A stretch of DNA of 64,000 bases, from assembly GCA_018401755.1 (NCBI GenBank), contig JAGYKJ010000007.1, positions 496,001 through 560,000 on the forward strand. Direction: 5' to 3'. The first letter of the stretch is position 1. Every line of letters starts with the position of its first letter. Origin of the DNA: Litorivicinus sp. GTDB taxonomy: Bacteria; Pseudomonadota; Gammaproteobacteria; Pseudomonadales; Litorivicinaceae. Both the position numbers and the translations under genes were made by a program. The notes beneath the pieces are model-generated. The model had not been told where the DNA came from. It searched no databases and saw only the letters and a list, made by a program, of their open reading frames with translations. Positions 42,678-52,970 of this stretch are shown here, one piece after another.

Positions 42678-43435
42678 GGTGAGACCAACCGAGACTGTCG
42701 CGGCATAATGCGAGACGGGTCACCCAGCACATCATTAAATCGAGACGCATTGTGCGACACAAAATCACGAGGCTGTTCAGGATGAAACAGGTGCATCACC
42801 GATGCCGCGAATCGACCCTGACGGATTCGACATCCTGCATGGAGTAATCGCACGACAAAATCACTATCCTCGAGCCCCCAGCCTTCATAACTCTCATCGA
42901 ATCCACCAACACTGAGTGCGTCACGACGCATGATACTCAGATTACAGCTACGCACAGTGGTCCATTGCCTCGATTGACGGTCCCGCAAAAACCCCAACGG
43001 TATACCTCTGAACTTCCAGTGGGCAAACTGAGGGAGTCCAGGCTGCGCCAACAATGCCGTGGTTTCTTCATCAGTCAACAGCAGTCGACCACCTGCGATA
43101 AGGCGCTTCGGAGCTATCAAACGACGATGTGCGGCGACAAAGTTGGGAGGCATCAGACAATCCCCGTCGATCAAGATCAAATGCTCCGCATTGGCTTGCT
43201 CAATTGCCAAATTTCGGGCGCGCGCGGCCCGAAAGCCCTGATCAGGCTGCCACGCATGAACCAATGGAAGGCGCGATCGCCAAGACTGTATCAATTGCGA
43301 TGTATCGTCGGTCGATCCATCATCGGCAATGATGACTTGGTCTGGCTTGGTCTGTTGTTGCACAGTCGATAACAATACGCGATCCAGCGCATCGGGTCGG
43401 TTATAGGTTGTGATAATCAGCGCCGTGTTGAACAC
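42674..43435 (-). CDS. Family 2 glycosyltransferase with galactosyltransferase-type C-terminus
   Basis: 253 residues with the GT2 N-terminus ALIITTYNRPDALDRVL, the ADDGSTDDT motif, DGD as the DxD metal site, and a C-terminal segment RRDALSVGGFDESYEGWGLED typical of the glyco_transf_7C domain. The substrate is unknown. It follows manC directly, so GDP-mannose is a possible donor, by inference only. Confidence 0.88.
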   Translation of the reverse strand: MFNTALIITTYNRPDALDRVLLSTVQQQTKPDQVIIADDGSTDDTSQLIQSWRSRLPLVHAWQPDQGFRAARARNLAIEQANAEHLILIDGDCLMPPNFVAAHRRLIAPKRLIAGGRLLLTDEETTALLAQPGLPQFAHWKFRGIPLGFLRDRQSRQWTTVRSCNLSIMRRDALSVGGFDESYEGWGLEDSDFVVRLLHAGCRIRQGRFAASVMHLFHPEQPRDFVSHNASRFNDVLGDPSRIMPRQSRLVSP

Positions 43436-44851
43436 TCACACTCGACCGTACACGTCATTGAACCGCACAATATCGTCTTCCCCAAGGTAGCTCCCTGATT
43501 GGACTTCGATCAAGACCAGTGGAACCTTTCCCGGGTTCGTCAACCGATGGGTTGCGCCAATTGGGATATAGGTGGATTGATTCTCCGACAACAACTGCTC
43601 CTGACCATCTAGCTCGACTTGTGCGGTCCCTGATACCACGATCCAATGCTCGGCTCGATGATGATGCATCTGTAGCGACAAACTTGCGCTTGGATGCACT
43701 AAAATTTGCTTGACTTGAAAACGCTCACCGAGCACTAGGGTTTCATAAGTGCCCCAGGGGCGGTAGACCTTCTGATGAAGCGACGCCTCTGGGCGACCTT
43801 GTTGCTTGAGATATTCGACCAGCTGTTTGACGTCTTGCGCGCGATCGCGATGCGTGACCAATACCGCATCACGTGTCTCAACAACCACTGTATCGGAGAC
43901 GCCAACCACGCCCACCAAGCGCTGTTCGGACCTCACATAGGTATTGCTGCAATCGATTAACACTGCATCTCCTTGGGATTGATTCCCGTGCGCATCAGAG
44001 ACTAGCGCGTGTGCCACCGAATCCCATGCGCCCACATCACTCCAGTCGCCCGCATAGGGAACCACAACGGCATCCTGCAAACGTTCCATGACCGCATAAT
44101 CAATTGACTGCCCAGTGATCTGTTCAAACGGCACTTTCGCAATACGCTTAAAATCTAAATCATGACTTGCTTCTTGGAATCCCTGTTCAATCAGTGCCCA
44201 CATTGCAGGCTCGAACTCAGCGAGATGCCTCACGTAAGCCTTTGCATTTAATAGAAACATGCCGCTGTTCCACAGATGTTGGCCACTTTGCACATACCCA
44301 TCTGCGGTCTCAAGATCGGGCTTTTCTTGAAAAGACGCGACGGCAAATACACCCGCGCTAATCTCAGGGCCTTGCTCAATATACCCATATCCAGTCTCAG
44401 CACGGGTGGGGATCACCCCAAACAAGACAGACTCAAGACCTGACTCCAATCCAATCCGCACAGCCTCGACAAACGCATCGACATCCTGAATTAAGTGATC
44501 GGCAGTTTGCACCAGCAACACAGGATCGGCATACCGAGTCAGTGCTTCAAGCGCCGCCAAGGCAACGGCTGGCGCGGTATTTTTCGCAACAGGCTCAAGC
44601 ACGATGGCATCCACAGGGACCCCCGTTTCAGCGACTTGTTGCGCGACCAAAAATCGATAGTCATCACCGGTCACAACAATCCATCCAGTGGCTTCCGGAA
44701 GCGCCCGCTGGCGTTGCACAGCCGCTTGTAATAATGACTGGTGCGGATCCACAAGGGGAACAAACTGCTTGGGATAACTCGCCCGAGAGGTCGGCCATAA
44801 CCGAGTCCCCGAGCCGCCAGCCAATAATACTGGGACCAGGACCCGACTCAT
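43436..44851 (-). CDS. manC: Mannose-1-phosphate guanylyltransferase / mannose-6-phosphate isomerase
   Basis: Makes GDP-mannose for polysaccharide synthesis. The 471-residue two-domain protein has the nucleotidyltransferase signature AGGSGTRLWP at residues 11-20 and FQEKP, and a C-terminal type II phosphomannose isomerase cupin from about 340 (RPWGTYETL, QMHHHRAEHWIVV). The start overlaps the wzz stop as ATGA. A phosphomannomutase gene is not in the window. Confidence 0.96.
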   Translation of the reverse strand: MSRVLVPVLLAGGSGTRLWPTSRASYPKQFVPLVDPHQSLLQAAVQRQRALPEATGWIVVTGDDYRFLVAQQVAETGVPVDAIVLEPVAKNTAPAVALAALEALTRYADPVLLVQTADHLIQDVDAFVEAVRIGLESGLESVLFGVIPTRAETGYGYIEQGPEISAGVFAVASFQEKPDLETADGYVQSGQHLWNSGMFLLNAKAYVRHLAEFEPAMWALIEQGFQEASHDLDFKRIAKVPFEQITGQSIDYAVMERLQDAVVVPYAGDWSDVGAWDSVAHALVSDAHGNQSQGDAVLIDCSNTYVRSEQRLVGVVGVSDTVVVETRDAVLVTHRDRAQDVKQLVEYLKQQGRPEASLHQKVYRPWGTYETLVLGERFQVKQILVHPSASLSLQMHHHRAEHWIVVSGTAQVELDGQEQLLSENQSTYIPIGATHRLTNPGKVPLVLIEVQSGSYLGEDDIVRFNDVYGRV

Positions 44852-45800
44852 GCTGCCCCCGCGAGCCGCTCTCGGCGATGCCGGATTGCCGAACGAATGA
44901 GCACAAACAACACCCCGACCATCCCACCAGCCAAGGTCGCAATCACAACGATCAGCGACCGCTTGGGCTTCGACTTCAGTTCTGGCACGATCGGTGGATC
45001 AATCACCCGGAACGCATAGTCTGGATTCACTTCTGCCAACATCAGCGTCTTGGTCTGCGACTCAATCATCTGATACAACACATTCTGCAAGTCGACCAGG
45101 CGTGTCTCTTCGAGCTTTGCTTCAAGATACGCGATGGAGCTTTCGGACTGAGTCCGATCCTTGGCTCTCGCATAGTCATCAATGTCTTGAATCAGCAGGG
45201 TCAACACTTCTGCACCCAAGACAGGCGATTGATGCTCGAAACTCAGGTTTTTTACAGTCGACCCTTTTGCAACAGACACGTTAAGCGCACCTGAAAATAC
45301 CTCGTACAACTCTTGCCTCGAGGGCTCTGCACCGCGTGGGGGCTCGACGACACGCACCCACTGTCCAGTGGCAGCATCATAAACCTCAGGATCCAATGCT
45401 TCACTCAGAGTCGACGGGTCATACGTTTTGAGCGCCACTAACCGCGGCGCCAGCGCGTGACGCTCGATGAAATCACCGACAAAGGCCCGCGACTGCATGA
45501 TCTCAAGTAATAAATCGGCTTCGGACCCAGAGGAAGACGGCAACGAAATCCCAGCCAAGCTAGCCAGGCCGCCATATTGGGCCATGAGTTGGCTCGCACC
45601 ACCCCCTCTCCAGAGACAGGCGCAATTTTTGCCTCAACCACGTAAATATTCGGGAGTTGAAGAGAGATGCCGACGGCTCCTCCAGCCGACAATATCGTGG
45701 TTAAGATAATCCACCACTTCCCGGTCCAGAGCGTCTGAAACAGCTCAAACAGATCGATTTCGTCATCGTAATCTGGCATGTATTGGGGATTCTCTTGCAT
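44848..45800 (-). pseudogene. wzz: Wzz-type chain-length regulator, interrupted by one frameshift
   Basis: Polysaccharide co-polymerase of the Wzz type, which sets polymer length at the inner membrane. The first part (from ATG 45800, overlapping the gfcE-like stop) has EIDLFELFQTLWTGKWWII and the first membrane helix, then KIAPVSGEG. There the frame breaks at a run of five G (plus strand C 45602-45606). One extra G, or a -1 slip, joins it to the second part (GGASQLMAQYGGLASLAGI), which continues with a coiled-coil middle and ends with the second helix (RSLIVVIATLAGGMVGVLFVLI). The whole spans 953 bases, one short of 318 codons. No tyrosine kinase domain (Wzc/Etk type) is attached. It may be a real mutation, a slippage site, or a sequencing error. 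Confidence 0.85.
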
Positions 45801-48287
45801 TACAGGGCCCCGATTGCCGCAATTGCGATTGCTGACTGATAAATAATTTGTGTCACCGATGTCCAGAGCTGGAGCGCAGAAATATCATCAACCTTCCGCG
45901 GAATCACGATGGTGTCACCAGGCAGAACTGGCGCGGGTGCGCTAATTTGCCGAGACAAAATTCCCATTGAGCCTAATGGCTGGACGGCCCCATTCGCCCG
46001 AATCACATACGACCGACCTTGATCAGCTCGTTCGTTTGTTCCACCCGATAACCGCAAATAATCGACCGGAGACAGGCCAATCTGAAATACATGACTCGTG
46101 GGTACGAGTACTTCACCCATCACTGAAACGGACTGTTGGATTCCAGGAATCACCAAACGATCACCATCTTCCAGGCGCACGTTCTGGTCGACGCGACCCG
46201 CAACGACTGCTGGCAGATCAATGACAAGGCGTCCAGCCGTCTGCATTTCCTCTGTCGCACGCAGTAACCGAGATAACTCCGTAGCAGAACGCACCTCGTC
46301 TGTATTAGCCGAATTAGTTAATGACCGATTGCGAATGGCTTGCTGAGCCAGCATTTCGTCAGTTTCTGCACGAATCATACGAAGCTGCGCCTGCTCCTTT
46401 GCTCGCAATGAAGCACGACTAAATACAGCGGCCCTCAGATCAGCATCATCCAGAAGCCCGCCAGCACGTTGAATCAAATCTTGCAGCGTTGCCCCTTCTT
46501 CAACACGATACGTGCCAGGAAATTGGACTCGCCCCGCGATCTCGACTTGAGGCCACTGAATGTGTGCTCTCGACTCTCGCACAATAATCTCAGAGCGAGC
46601 ACCAACAAGCCCGGGTTGCGAGTATTCTCGGGCAGGCCAGTTATTCGCCATAAACCCATCAGCACCCATCGAAATCACCTCCAGACTGTCGGTCTGCGCG
46701 GTCGAGCTGAATCCACCGGCCAAGGTAATGACATCCGAGATAGACTGTGACTTCGGTAATGGGTATGTACCAGGAATTCGGACAGCTCCAGAGACCACTA
46801 CAGTTTGTGGCGGCGTTCCAATCGGGGCGGCCATTTCGATCCGAGAAACCAAATCCTGAAAAAAACGCGCCCGCGGAAATTGATCGGTCCCAAGCGTTGG
46901 AATAACTGTCACAACGGAATCCATTGCAACCAGACGGCTCAGCAGTGCAGGCTCATCGATTAAGCGTGCCCCCGCAATCACATCAAACTGTGGTCGCCCA
47001 TCGGCAGCATATTCTTCAATGACCACAATGGATTCAGTGGGTGAGAATCGAGCACCGCGTGCATCAAACAAAAGATCGTCAAGTCGTAACTCGGGACGCC
47101 ACTCCACATAGCCTGGGCGAGAAATCAATCCAGCAACTTGCACTGATTTCACCAGCTGCGCATCGATGGGCAGCACTTCGATCAGATCGCCAGCCTTCGG
47201 CGTTATTTCTGAAAGTTCAGTCGCATCTATCGTTTTGAGAATTCGCTGGATGCCACTGTCGGAGCGAACAACGCGGATCTCACGCTCAAAGGCAAATCCA
47301 GAAAAGCCTGATGCAAACTTAAGCACATCAATCAGGGTCTCATCTGACTTCAGCTCAAAAATCCCTGGGCGCTGAACTTCACCGGATATTCCAACACGCT
47401 GCCCAACAGATGGAACAAAAATCACATCTCCCTGCTGTAACTTCTGATCTCCGCTCACATCCCCTTCGAGCAATAGTCGGTAGAGGTCAAGAGATGCAAC
47501 AACTTTGCCAGTCGCGCTTGAGCTCAACTTGCCTTAATGAGCCTTGCTGAGTCACACCACCAGCCACAAATAGAGCATTCATTACTGTCGATAATGATCC
47601 GACCACAAATGATCCCGGCTGGGAAACCTCACCCACCACAAACACCTGAATCGACTTCAAGGTATCCAAAGTCACCGCGGCAGTGACTCCGAGTTTTCGT
47701 TCACTCACTTGCCGCTCAATCAAATCTTTGACCGCTTGAAAGCTTAAGCCTTGCACGCTGAACCGACCAATATCCGTCAGAGTCAGACTTCCATCTCGAT
47801 CAACACGAAGCAAAGTTTCTCCAGACTGCTTTCCAAAGTAGCTAACTCGCAATTGATCACCGGGGCCGATTACATAACTCTCTGGCGCGGGGATTGTCCC
47901 TACTGGAGAAAACGTTGAAGGTTTCGAACGAAATAGACTGTAACCATAAGGTCTCAGATTTGGATACTTGGTATCAAATCGATCATCCACAGTTTCATTT
48001 GATTTTTGCTCTTCCGCAGCGACACCCTCTGTTTCAGTGGGGAAAAGATCAGTCTGTCCAGGCGCATCAGGCCCAGCGCTCTGCGCGTCAGTCGATGGAC
48101 CCAGTGCCGGCAAGGGAATACCCAGTTGGCTAGCGATACTGCTCCGCTGCTCGGGGGTCATGGCCCGAATCTGCTGAATCTGGGCTGGGGTTGGGGTCTG
48201 AGCGGAGACCAGTGGCGCGACACAGGCAGCAAGCCCACACCAGAGTATCCCGCGAATTACCGTTGACTGAATCATTCCATTCCTCAT
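45800..48287 (-). pseudogene. gfcE: Long multi-SLBB polysaccharide export protein (GfcE/Wza type), interrupted by one frameshift
   Basis: Outer-membrane export protein of the Wza group. The ATG at 48287 overlaps the gfcD stop as ATGA. It has a signal peptide (residues about 1-30), a Pro/Gln region, the poly_export domain (YVIGPGDQLRVSYFGKQSG), then several SLBB domains (VVGEVSQPGSF, ISGEVQRPGIF, VVSGAVRIPGTYPL, IAGRVQFPGTYRVEEGATLQ, VMGEVLVPTSHVF), and a C-terminal hydrophobic stretch. At about 828 residues it is over twice Wza length. The frame breaks near 47510 after VELKRD; removing one T (plus strand A 47510) gives the expected RDGKVVASLDLY. Later sequence is well conserved, so the break is recent or an error. 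Confidence 0.85.
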
Positions 48288-50371
48288 TGTCCAAACCGTT
48301 CCCAAGACTCAATCATTGCGTCGGAACCACGCACTCTCGTCACTGAATGTAGATCAAACATGCGACTCAACTTAGCACCACCATCTCGAAGCATCGGGCG
48401 CCACGCAATTCTTCCGCGCGCCCTGGTTGATTCAGCTGTAAACAAATCAAATGGGATGCTGAGATATGCACCCTTATCAAATGATCCCTCGCCAAACTCG
48501 GCTGCCGACACATCCGTTTTGGTTGCCCATACGCCAACTTGAAACCCATTCTCAAATCGCCGAGACAAGTCTAACGTCAAACCCACATCACCCGCTAAAT
48601 ATCGCCCAACTGATGTCCGTACGGAAATGCCTGACTCCGTGAAATTATAGGCGCCGGTTAAGTGCCCTGTCACAACTTGATAATCCTGCACACCCTTTAA
48701 CGAGTCATAATCCCGCTTCCATACCTTGTTAAGATCGATCCCAACAGACCATGGGCGGTTAAACGGAGCGTAAACAACTTCTCCACCATAACCCGTAAAC
48801 ATGAGCTCTAAATGGCCAGCGTATAACTGACCATACACACTCTGAGTCAGTCGCCCAAAGTGGGTGGCCTGCAAACGATCAAGCGAAAATCGACGGTTTT
48901 CACGAAGGTATGTACGTGCTTCAGTCCGCACCGGCGGCATCGTTGCTGTGTCAAGCGTCACCAATTGATCATAATTATCAATCAAGCTGATACTCGTTTG
49001 TGCTGCCAAACTTGATGTTTCGCGGAACCGTGCTTCAGCCATGCCAGAAAGTTTTAAACGATATAACCAAGGGGCCTCCGGACCTTGAAATCCCTGCTCA
49101 AGATCTGGGTCTATTCGAGACTCAAAATGCCAGTCGCGCTCCGGGCTTCTCGCTCGGTTAGATGAGGACGGATTCACTCGCTGAATCGACGACCCAAGTT
49201 CGTGCTGATCCAGATCCCTGTCTCGACGTCGTTCAAGTGCGTCTTGTTCAATGTTCCACTGGGCAAGGGGCATTCCATAATAGTTTTCTATCACTGACAC
49301 ATCGGTGCCTGGATATTTCTGCGCAACCAGTAGTGCTACACGGCCAAGCCCTTGGGCTTGATCAGGGTATCGAGTAAATTCCCCATACAGCCGTGTTTCG
49401 CGCGAAGTTATGTCAATAAGATCAACTTTGAAGCCGTCGTTCTCAAGATAAGGGATGATATCGACTGACTGGCCGTCAGGTAACGTAGACGGATTAGGAT
49501 CGCGCTTTCTAGGTTGGTATGACCGACCGAACTGCGTCCGCATGGACACGCCACTCGAGAGTGTATTTCCTCGCTCATACCCCACATGCAAATCAAAGTA
49601 TGGATTGAGTCGATAGACAAGGCCGTAGTTTATTCGGGAGCGCACACTAATTGACGCCCTTGAAGCATCTTGGGAGTAATCATTCCCATCAAGTTCAACT
49701 TTGGCGGTTAAGCCCGAGATCGGCGATCGGGCTGAGATACCGCCAAACAGGGCAACGTTCTCGCCTGCAAACCAATCATCCAGTGCAAAGGTTCCACCTT
49801 GTCCCGTCTGTGCTGTCCGCGAATCAAACCGTGTCCCAAAAATTTTGACAGGATTTGAAAGGTCGGATTGTGTTCCGATCAATCCCCAGCCGAGGCCAAG
49901 AGTCCAATCAAATGGCCCAGTGCGTTTGCTCGCAACAAGGTATTCCGAGCCGAATAGACCGGTCCCCCCGAGATCCCGAATCCCGACAGCAACTTGCGGG
50001 AGCCAGACATCCTCTTCGATAAGCCGTAGCTTGAGATCAATCCCTTTATCCTTATTGCCTTGCGTCACACCCAATGAGGCCGCAAGTGCGTAGGCACGAT
50101 CCTCTTGAGTCGCATATCGAACAGTGCCCTCCAGCCATGGAAAAGGAGACACACTGACAGTGACGTATCGATAGGGTGCAATACGCTGCCAACCGACCGC
50201 AAAGTCGCCAGGCTCACCGAATCGAGCATTCGGCATTTGTAGCAGCCCATGGCCTCCAAAATGACTGTAGGTGTCACGGTCATCCCAGTCATTTTGAATA
50301 GTAAGAGACGAACTGTAGGCACCAGAAGTCAGACCCAAACTAAGCAAAAAGAGTATCAGCCATACCTTCAT
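48284..50371 (-). CDS. gfcD: YjbH/GfcD-type outer-membrane beta-barrel protein
   Basis: 695-residue protein of the YjbH family, which belongs to group 4 capsule and related exopolysaccharide operons; a large predicted outer-membrane barrel of uncertain molecular role. A signal peptide (MKVWLILFLLSLGLTSGAYS) is followed by the family start YSHFGGHGLLQMPNARFGEPGDFAVG and barrel-like alternating sequence; the C-terminal region includes DVGLTLDLSRRFENGFQVGVWA and IPFDLFT. The ATG overlaps the gfcC stop as ATGA. Confidence 0.92.
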   Translation of the reverse strand: MKVWLILFLLSLGLTSGAYSSSLTIQNDWDDRDTYSHFGGHGLLQMPNARFGEPGDFAVGWQRIAPYRYVTVSVSPFPWLEGTVRYATQEDRAYALAASLGVTQGNKDKGIDLKLRLIEEDVWLPQVAVGIRDLGGTGLFGSEYLVASKRTGPFDWTLGLGWGLIGTQSDLSNPVKIFGTRFDSRTAQTGQGGTFALDDWFAGENVALFGGISARSPISGLTAKVELDGNDYSQDASRASISVRSRINYGLVYRLNPYFDLHVGYERGNTLSSGVSMRTQFGRSYQPRKRDPNPSTLPDGQSVDIIPYLENDGFKVDLIDITSRETRLYGEFTRYPDQAQGLGRVALLVAQKYPGTDVSVIENYYGMPLAQWNIEQDALERRRDRDLDQHELGSSIQRVNPSSSNRARSPERDWHFESRIDPDLEQGFQGPEAPWLYRLKLSGMAEARFRETSSLAAQTSISLIDNYDQLVTLDTATMPPVRTEARTYLRENRRFSLDRLQATHFGRLTQSVYGQLYAGHLELMFTGYGGEVVYAPFNRPWSVGIDLNKVWKRDYDSLKGVQDYQVVTGHLTGAYNFTESGISVRTSVGRYLAGDVGLTLDLSRRFENGFQVGVWATKTDVSAAEFGEGSFDKGAYLSIPFDLFTAESTRARGRIAWRPMLRDGGAKLSRMFDLHSVTRVRGSDAMIESWERFGQ

Positions 50372-51159
50372 TGCCGACGCCACCAGGGTTTTGCATCAAT
50401 AAGAGTGGGATGCTGGGTCCTCAAATATTGCGCAATGCAACCATAAGCTCGATGATCGCCTCGCCCTAATCCAGGGGGCGGGTAAAATATCATGCTCCCT
50501 GGAGCGATCGGGTTGGATCCCATGTTATGCCCACTGAGACCTGTAAGATGCAGAGCACCTGACGGTGCAATGACATAAGCCCAGTCACCACGGACCGCCT
50601 CAGACTTAATCACACCACGGCTGTAATGCCATGCAGAATTCACCGGCCGATGAGCCTGCTCTCGCCATCCGGAGAAATAATCCCACGTCCACACAAGCTC
50701 CGATTTTTCGGCCCATACGAAAACATCGCCGTCTCTGAGTCGACGATCGAGAAAATCAGAGGCATCAAGGTCAACTGGATCGAGAGAGCCATACTCAAGG
50801 ACCCGACCAGTCGGTGCCAGTGTTTCAACCAAGCGAAGCAATGAACGACGAACAGCTTCCTTGTCGCGGACAACTAAATCCCTTGGAAGCACGCTAAATC
50901 CAACATTGGTAATGTCGCTGACGCAGCTCGCCTGGAGCTCTGCTTGTTGCTGAACATGCGAGGAGCGGAGCCAAAGTAACCCATCAAGGGGGACTTGGGA
51001 TGGTAAAAGCCTCCCGAGATCCGACAATCGAGGGTACTCACTCGTCGAATAGGTTTTCGCTCCACCGTCGAGCACGAGATCAAAGCTCGAGGCATTCGAT
51101 AGACCTGCACCCAAAACGCCACACCAGATAATACTGACGACTCCGGCACGCATCATCAT
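50368..51159 (-). CDS. gfcC: YjbG/GfcC-type capsule biosynthesis protein
   Basis: 263 residues with an N-terminal signal peptide (cleavage after about residue 23, GLSNAS). GfcC is a periplasmic protein with beta-grasp domains resembling those of Wza, needed for group 4 capsule assembly. Recognisable parts are a C-terminal segment with FYPPPGLGRGDHRAYGCIAQ. The start overlaps the gfcB stop as ATGA. Confidence 0.88.
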   Translation of the reverse strand: MMMRAGVVSIIWCGVLGAGLSNASSFDLVLDGGAKTYSTSEYPRLSDLGRLLPSQVPLDGLLWLRSSHVQQQAELQASCVSDITNVGFSVLPRDLVVRDKEAVRRSLLRLVETLAPTGRVLEYGSLDPVDLDASDFLDRRLRDGDVFVWAEKSELVWTWDYFSGWREQAHRPVNSAWHYSRGVIKSEAVRGDWAYVIAPSGALHLTGLSGHNMGSNPIAPGSMIFYPPPGLGRGDHRAYGCIAQYLRTQHPTLIDAKPWWRRQ

Positions 51160-51803
51160 TGGGTTTGATACGACCGCATGAGTAACCGAAACAATGGCGT
51201 ATCAGGACCTGCTTGCTGCTCAGACTTCACAACAATGCCATTCTGATCAAACCAATAACGATTCTCGTAACTAAAACTCAAGTCAGGTATCGACCAATAC
51301 TCGATTGCTTGTCGAACTGCAATCTGTTTGCCCATCAGCTCGATCGTGCTCGCATCCCCGACCACAAACTGAGATTCACCGACAACAGATCGCGGGCCTT
51401 CGCTAAAAGACACTTTCCAAAAATACGTCCGAATCGGCTCAATCTGATGAAGTCCAATCACAAAGGGATCAGCGCCAATTGCAGTTCTCTCGAGCAGATC
51501 CGTCTCAAAACCCCGGGTCCGCGTCACTCGCCCATTCAAAATATCAAGACGAGCCCGATCTTCACTATAAAAAGCCATCGTAAAGTTCTCAGGATCTATG
51601 CCACCCAAGATCATCGAGATCGGAGCTCGAGCATCAATGCCGACTTCAATCACCCCGAGCCCAAGTTTCGCTAGCTTGGCATCAGAGAGTGTCTGAGAGC
51701 GAGAATCAGAGACAACAAACCGAACCGTATTGGTCACAGATTTCATCGAGGCGGACTCGCAGCCGACTAGGACGGCTAAAATCGAAACAAAAATACCTTT
51801 CAT
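51156..51803 (-). CDS. gfcB: YjbF/GfcB-type lipoprotein
   Basis: Outer-membrane lipoprotein of the YjbF/GfcB family, 215 residues from ATG 51803. The lipobox is LVGC (Cys 15) in MKGIFVSILAVLVGCESAS. The C-terminal half has the family aromatic pattern IEYWSIPDLSFSYENRYWFDQNG. There is no Shine-Dalgarno before ATG 51803, because a terminator T-run ends right at it. The alternative ATG 51842 would place the hairpin within the coding region and add a basic 13-residue tail; it too lacks a good ribosome site. Confidence 0.9.
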   Translation of the reverse strand: MKGIFVSILAVLVGCESASMKSVTNTVRFVVSDSRSQTLSDAKLAKLGLGVIEVGIDARAPISMILGGIDPENFTMAFYSEDRARLDILNGRVTRTRGFETDLLERTAIGADPFVIGLHQIEPIRTYFWKVSFSEGPRSVVGESQFVVGDASTIELMGKQIAVRQAIEYWSIPDLSFSYENRYWFDQNGIVVKSEQQAGPDTPLFRLLMRSYQTQ

Positions 51804-51828
51804 AAAAAAGCCCGGCTTGACCCGGGCC
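51804..51828 (-). terminator. Intrinsic terminator between gfcA-like and gfcB
   Basis: Minus-strand GCCCGG, 6-base loop, CCGGGC followed by six T that end at the gfcB ATG. It is a strong intrinsic terminator shape, 20 bases after the gfcA-like stop. All later capsule genes depend on readthrough or on an unseen promoter. Confidence 0.85.
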
Positions 51829-51847
51829 TTTCTAACAATCATAGGGC

Positions 51848-52344
<497 letters not shown>

Positions 52345-52376
52345 GAGATAACCTTTTCGTGGGTGACGATGCGTAG

Positions 52377-52405
52377 ATACTTATCGAGGTGAGCATGAAT
52401 GTCAA
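52377..52405 (-). promoter_or_regulatory. Candidate promoter of the gfc-type operon
   Basis: A perfect -35 TTGACA (52400-52405 on the plus strand as TGTCAA) and AAGTAT (52377-52382) with 17 bases between them. The start would fall near 52370, about 25 bases before the gfcA-like ATG, with AAAAGG as ribosome site. It lies within the start of the divergent DUF192 gene. Confidence 0.5.
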
Positions 52406-52970
52406 GGTAAATGGCTGGAAAATTCAGAGGATTTTCCGGCAATTGGCGGGGTTTTGGTGGCTCTCTTCGGTCTCCTCTTGGGCGAATGTTACGGCGTCAT
52501 CAGATCCCATTCGCTGGGATCCAATTACCATCCAATTTTGTAATCAAGTGTCTGTGACCACATTGCAAGGATGGAAAGCAAATACGAGTGTCTTGCGAGC
52601 CAAAGGTTATCAAGGTGGGCCACTGATCGATGGCATTTTATTTGAATGGCATGCACCTCTAAAGCGCCGGTTTTGGATGAAAGACACCCCAGTTGCACTC
52701 GATCTTTGGCATCTCAACGATCAGGGGCAAATCACCGAGCATATTGCACTGACGCCCTACTCAGAGATGATTGTTGAAAGTCGCGAGGTTGGGCGGTATT
52801 CAATTGAAACCCCCCAGCACCTCAATCTCTCCATGCGTTACTCCGTGGGCGATTTTGTCTCTTGGGAGTCACACTCCTGCATGCCCACGGTTAGTCAACC
52901 GATATCCGGGATTGTCGATGACGGCCAGATGCACCTGCCTCGACCTGAGGATGGAACACGATTGCCATAA
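52395..52970 (+). CDS. DUF192 (UPF0127) family secreted protein
   Basis: 191 residues from ATG 52395, which has the ribosome site GAGGTG; a GTG at 52389 is less likely. A signal-like hydrophobic N-terminus (about residues 16-31) precedes the DUF192 domain with its hallmark RRFWMKDTPVALDLWHLNDQG. The family has no established function. The 3' end overlaps the convergent wecA-type gene by 80 bases, so the last 26 residues are coded on both strands. Confidence 0.85.
   Translation: MNVKVNGWKIQRIFRQLAGFWWLSSVSSWANVTASSDPIRWDPITIQFCNQVSVTTLQGWKANTSVLRAKGYQGGPLIDGILFEWHAPLKRRFWMKDTPVALDLWHLNDQGQITEHIALTPYSEMIVESREVGRYSIETPQHLNLSMRYSVGDFVSWESHSCMPTVSQPISGIVDDGQMHLPRPEDGTRLP

Noticed and set aside
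45596-45612. Programmed -1 ribosomal frameshifting as a settled explanation for wzz
   Set aside because: A G-run alone, without a classic X XXY YYZ heptamer or a clear downstream stimulator, is not enough; mutation or sequence error is at least as likely.
45438-45800. A separate 120-residue protein in place of the first part of wzz
   Set aside because: The sequence after SGEG (VVRANSWPN...) has no Wzz resemblance, while the other frame continues the family; one split gene is the better reading.
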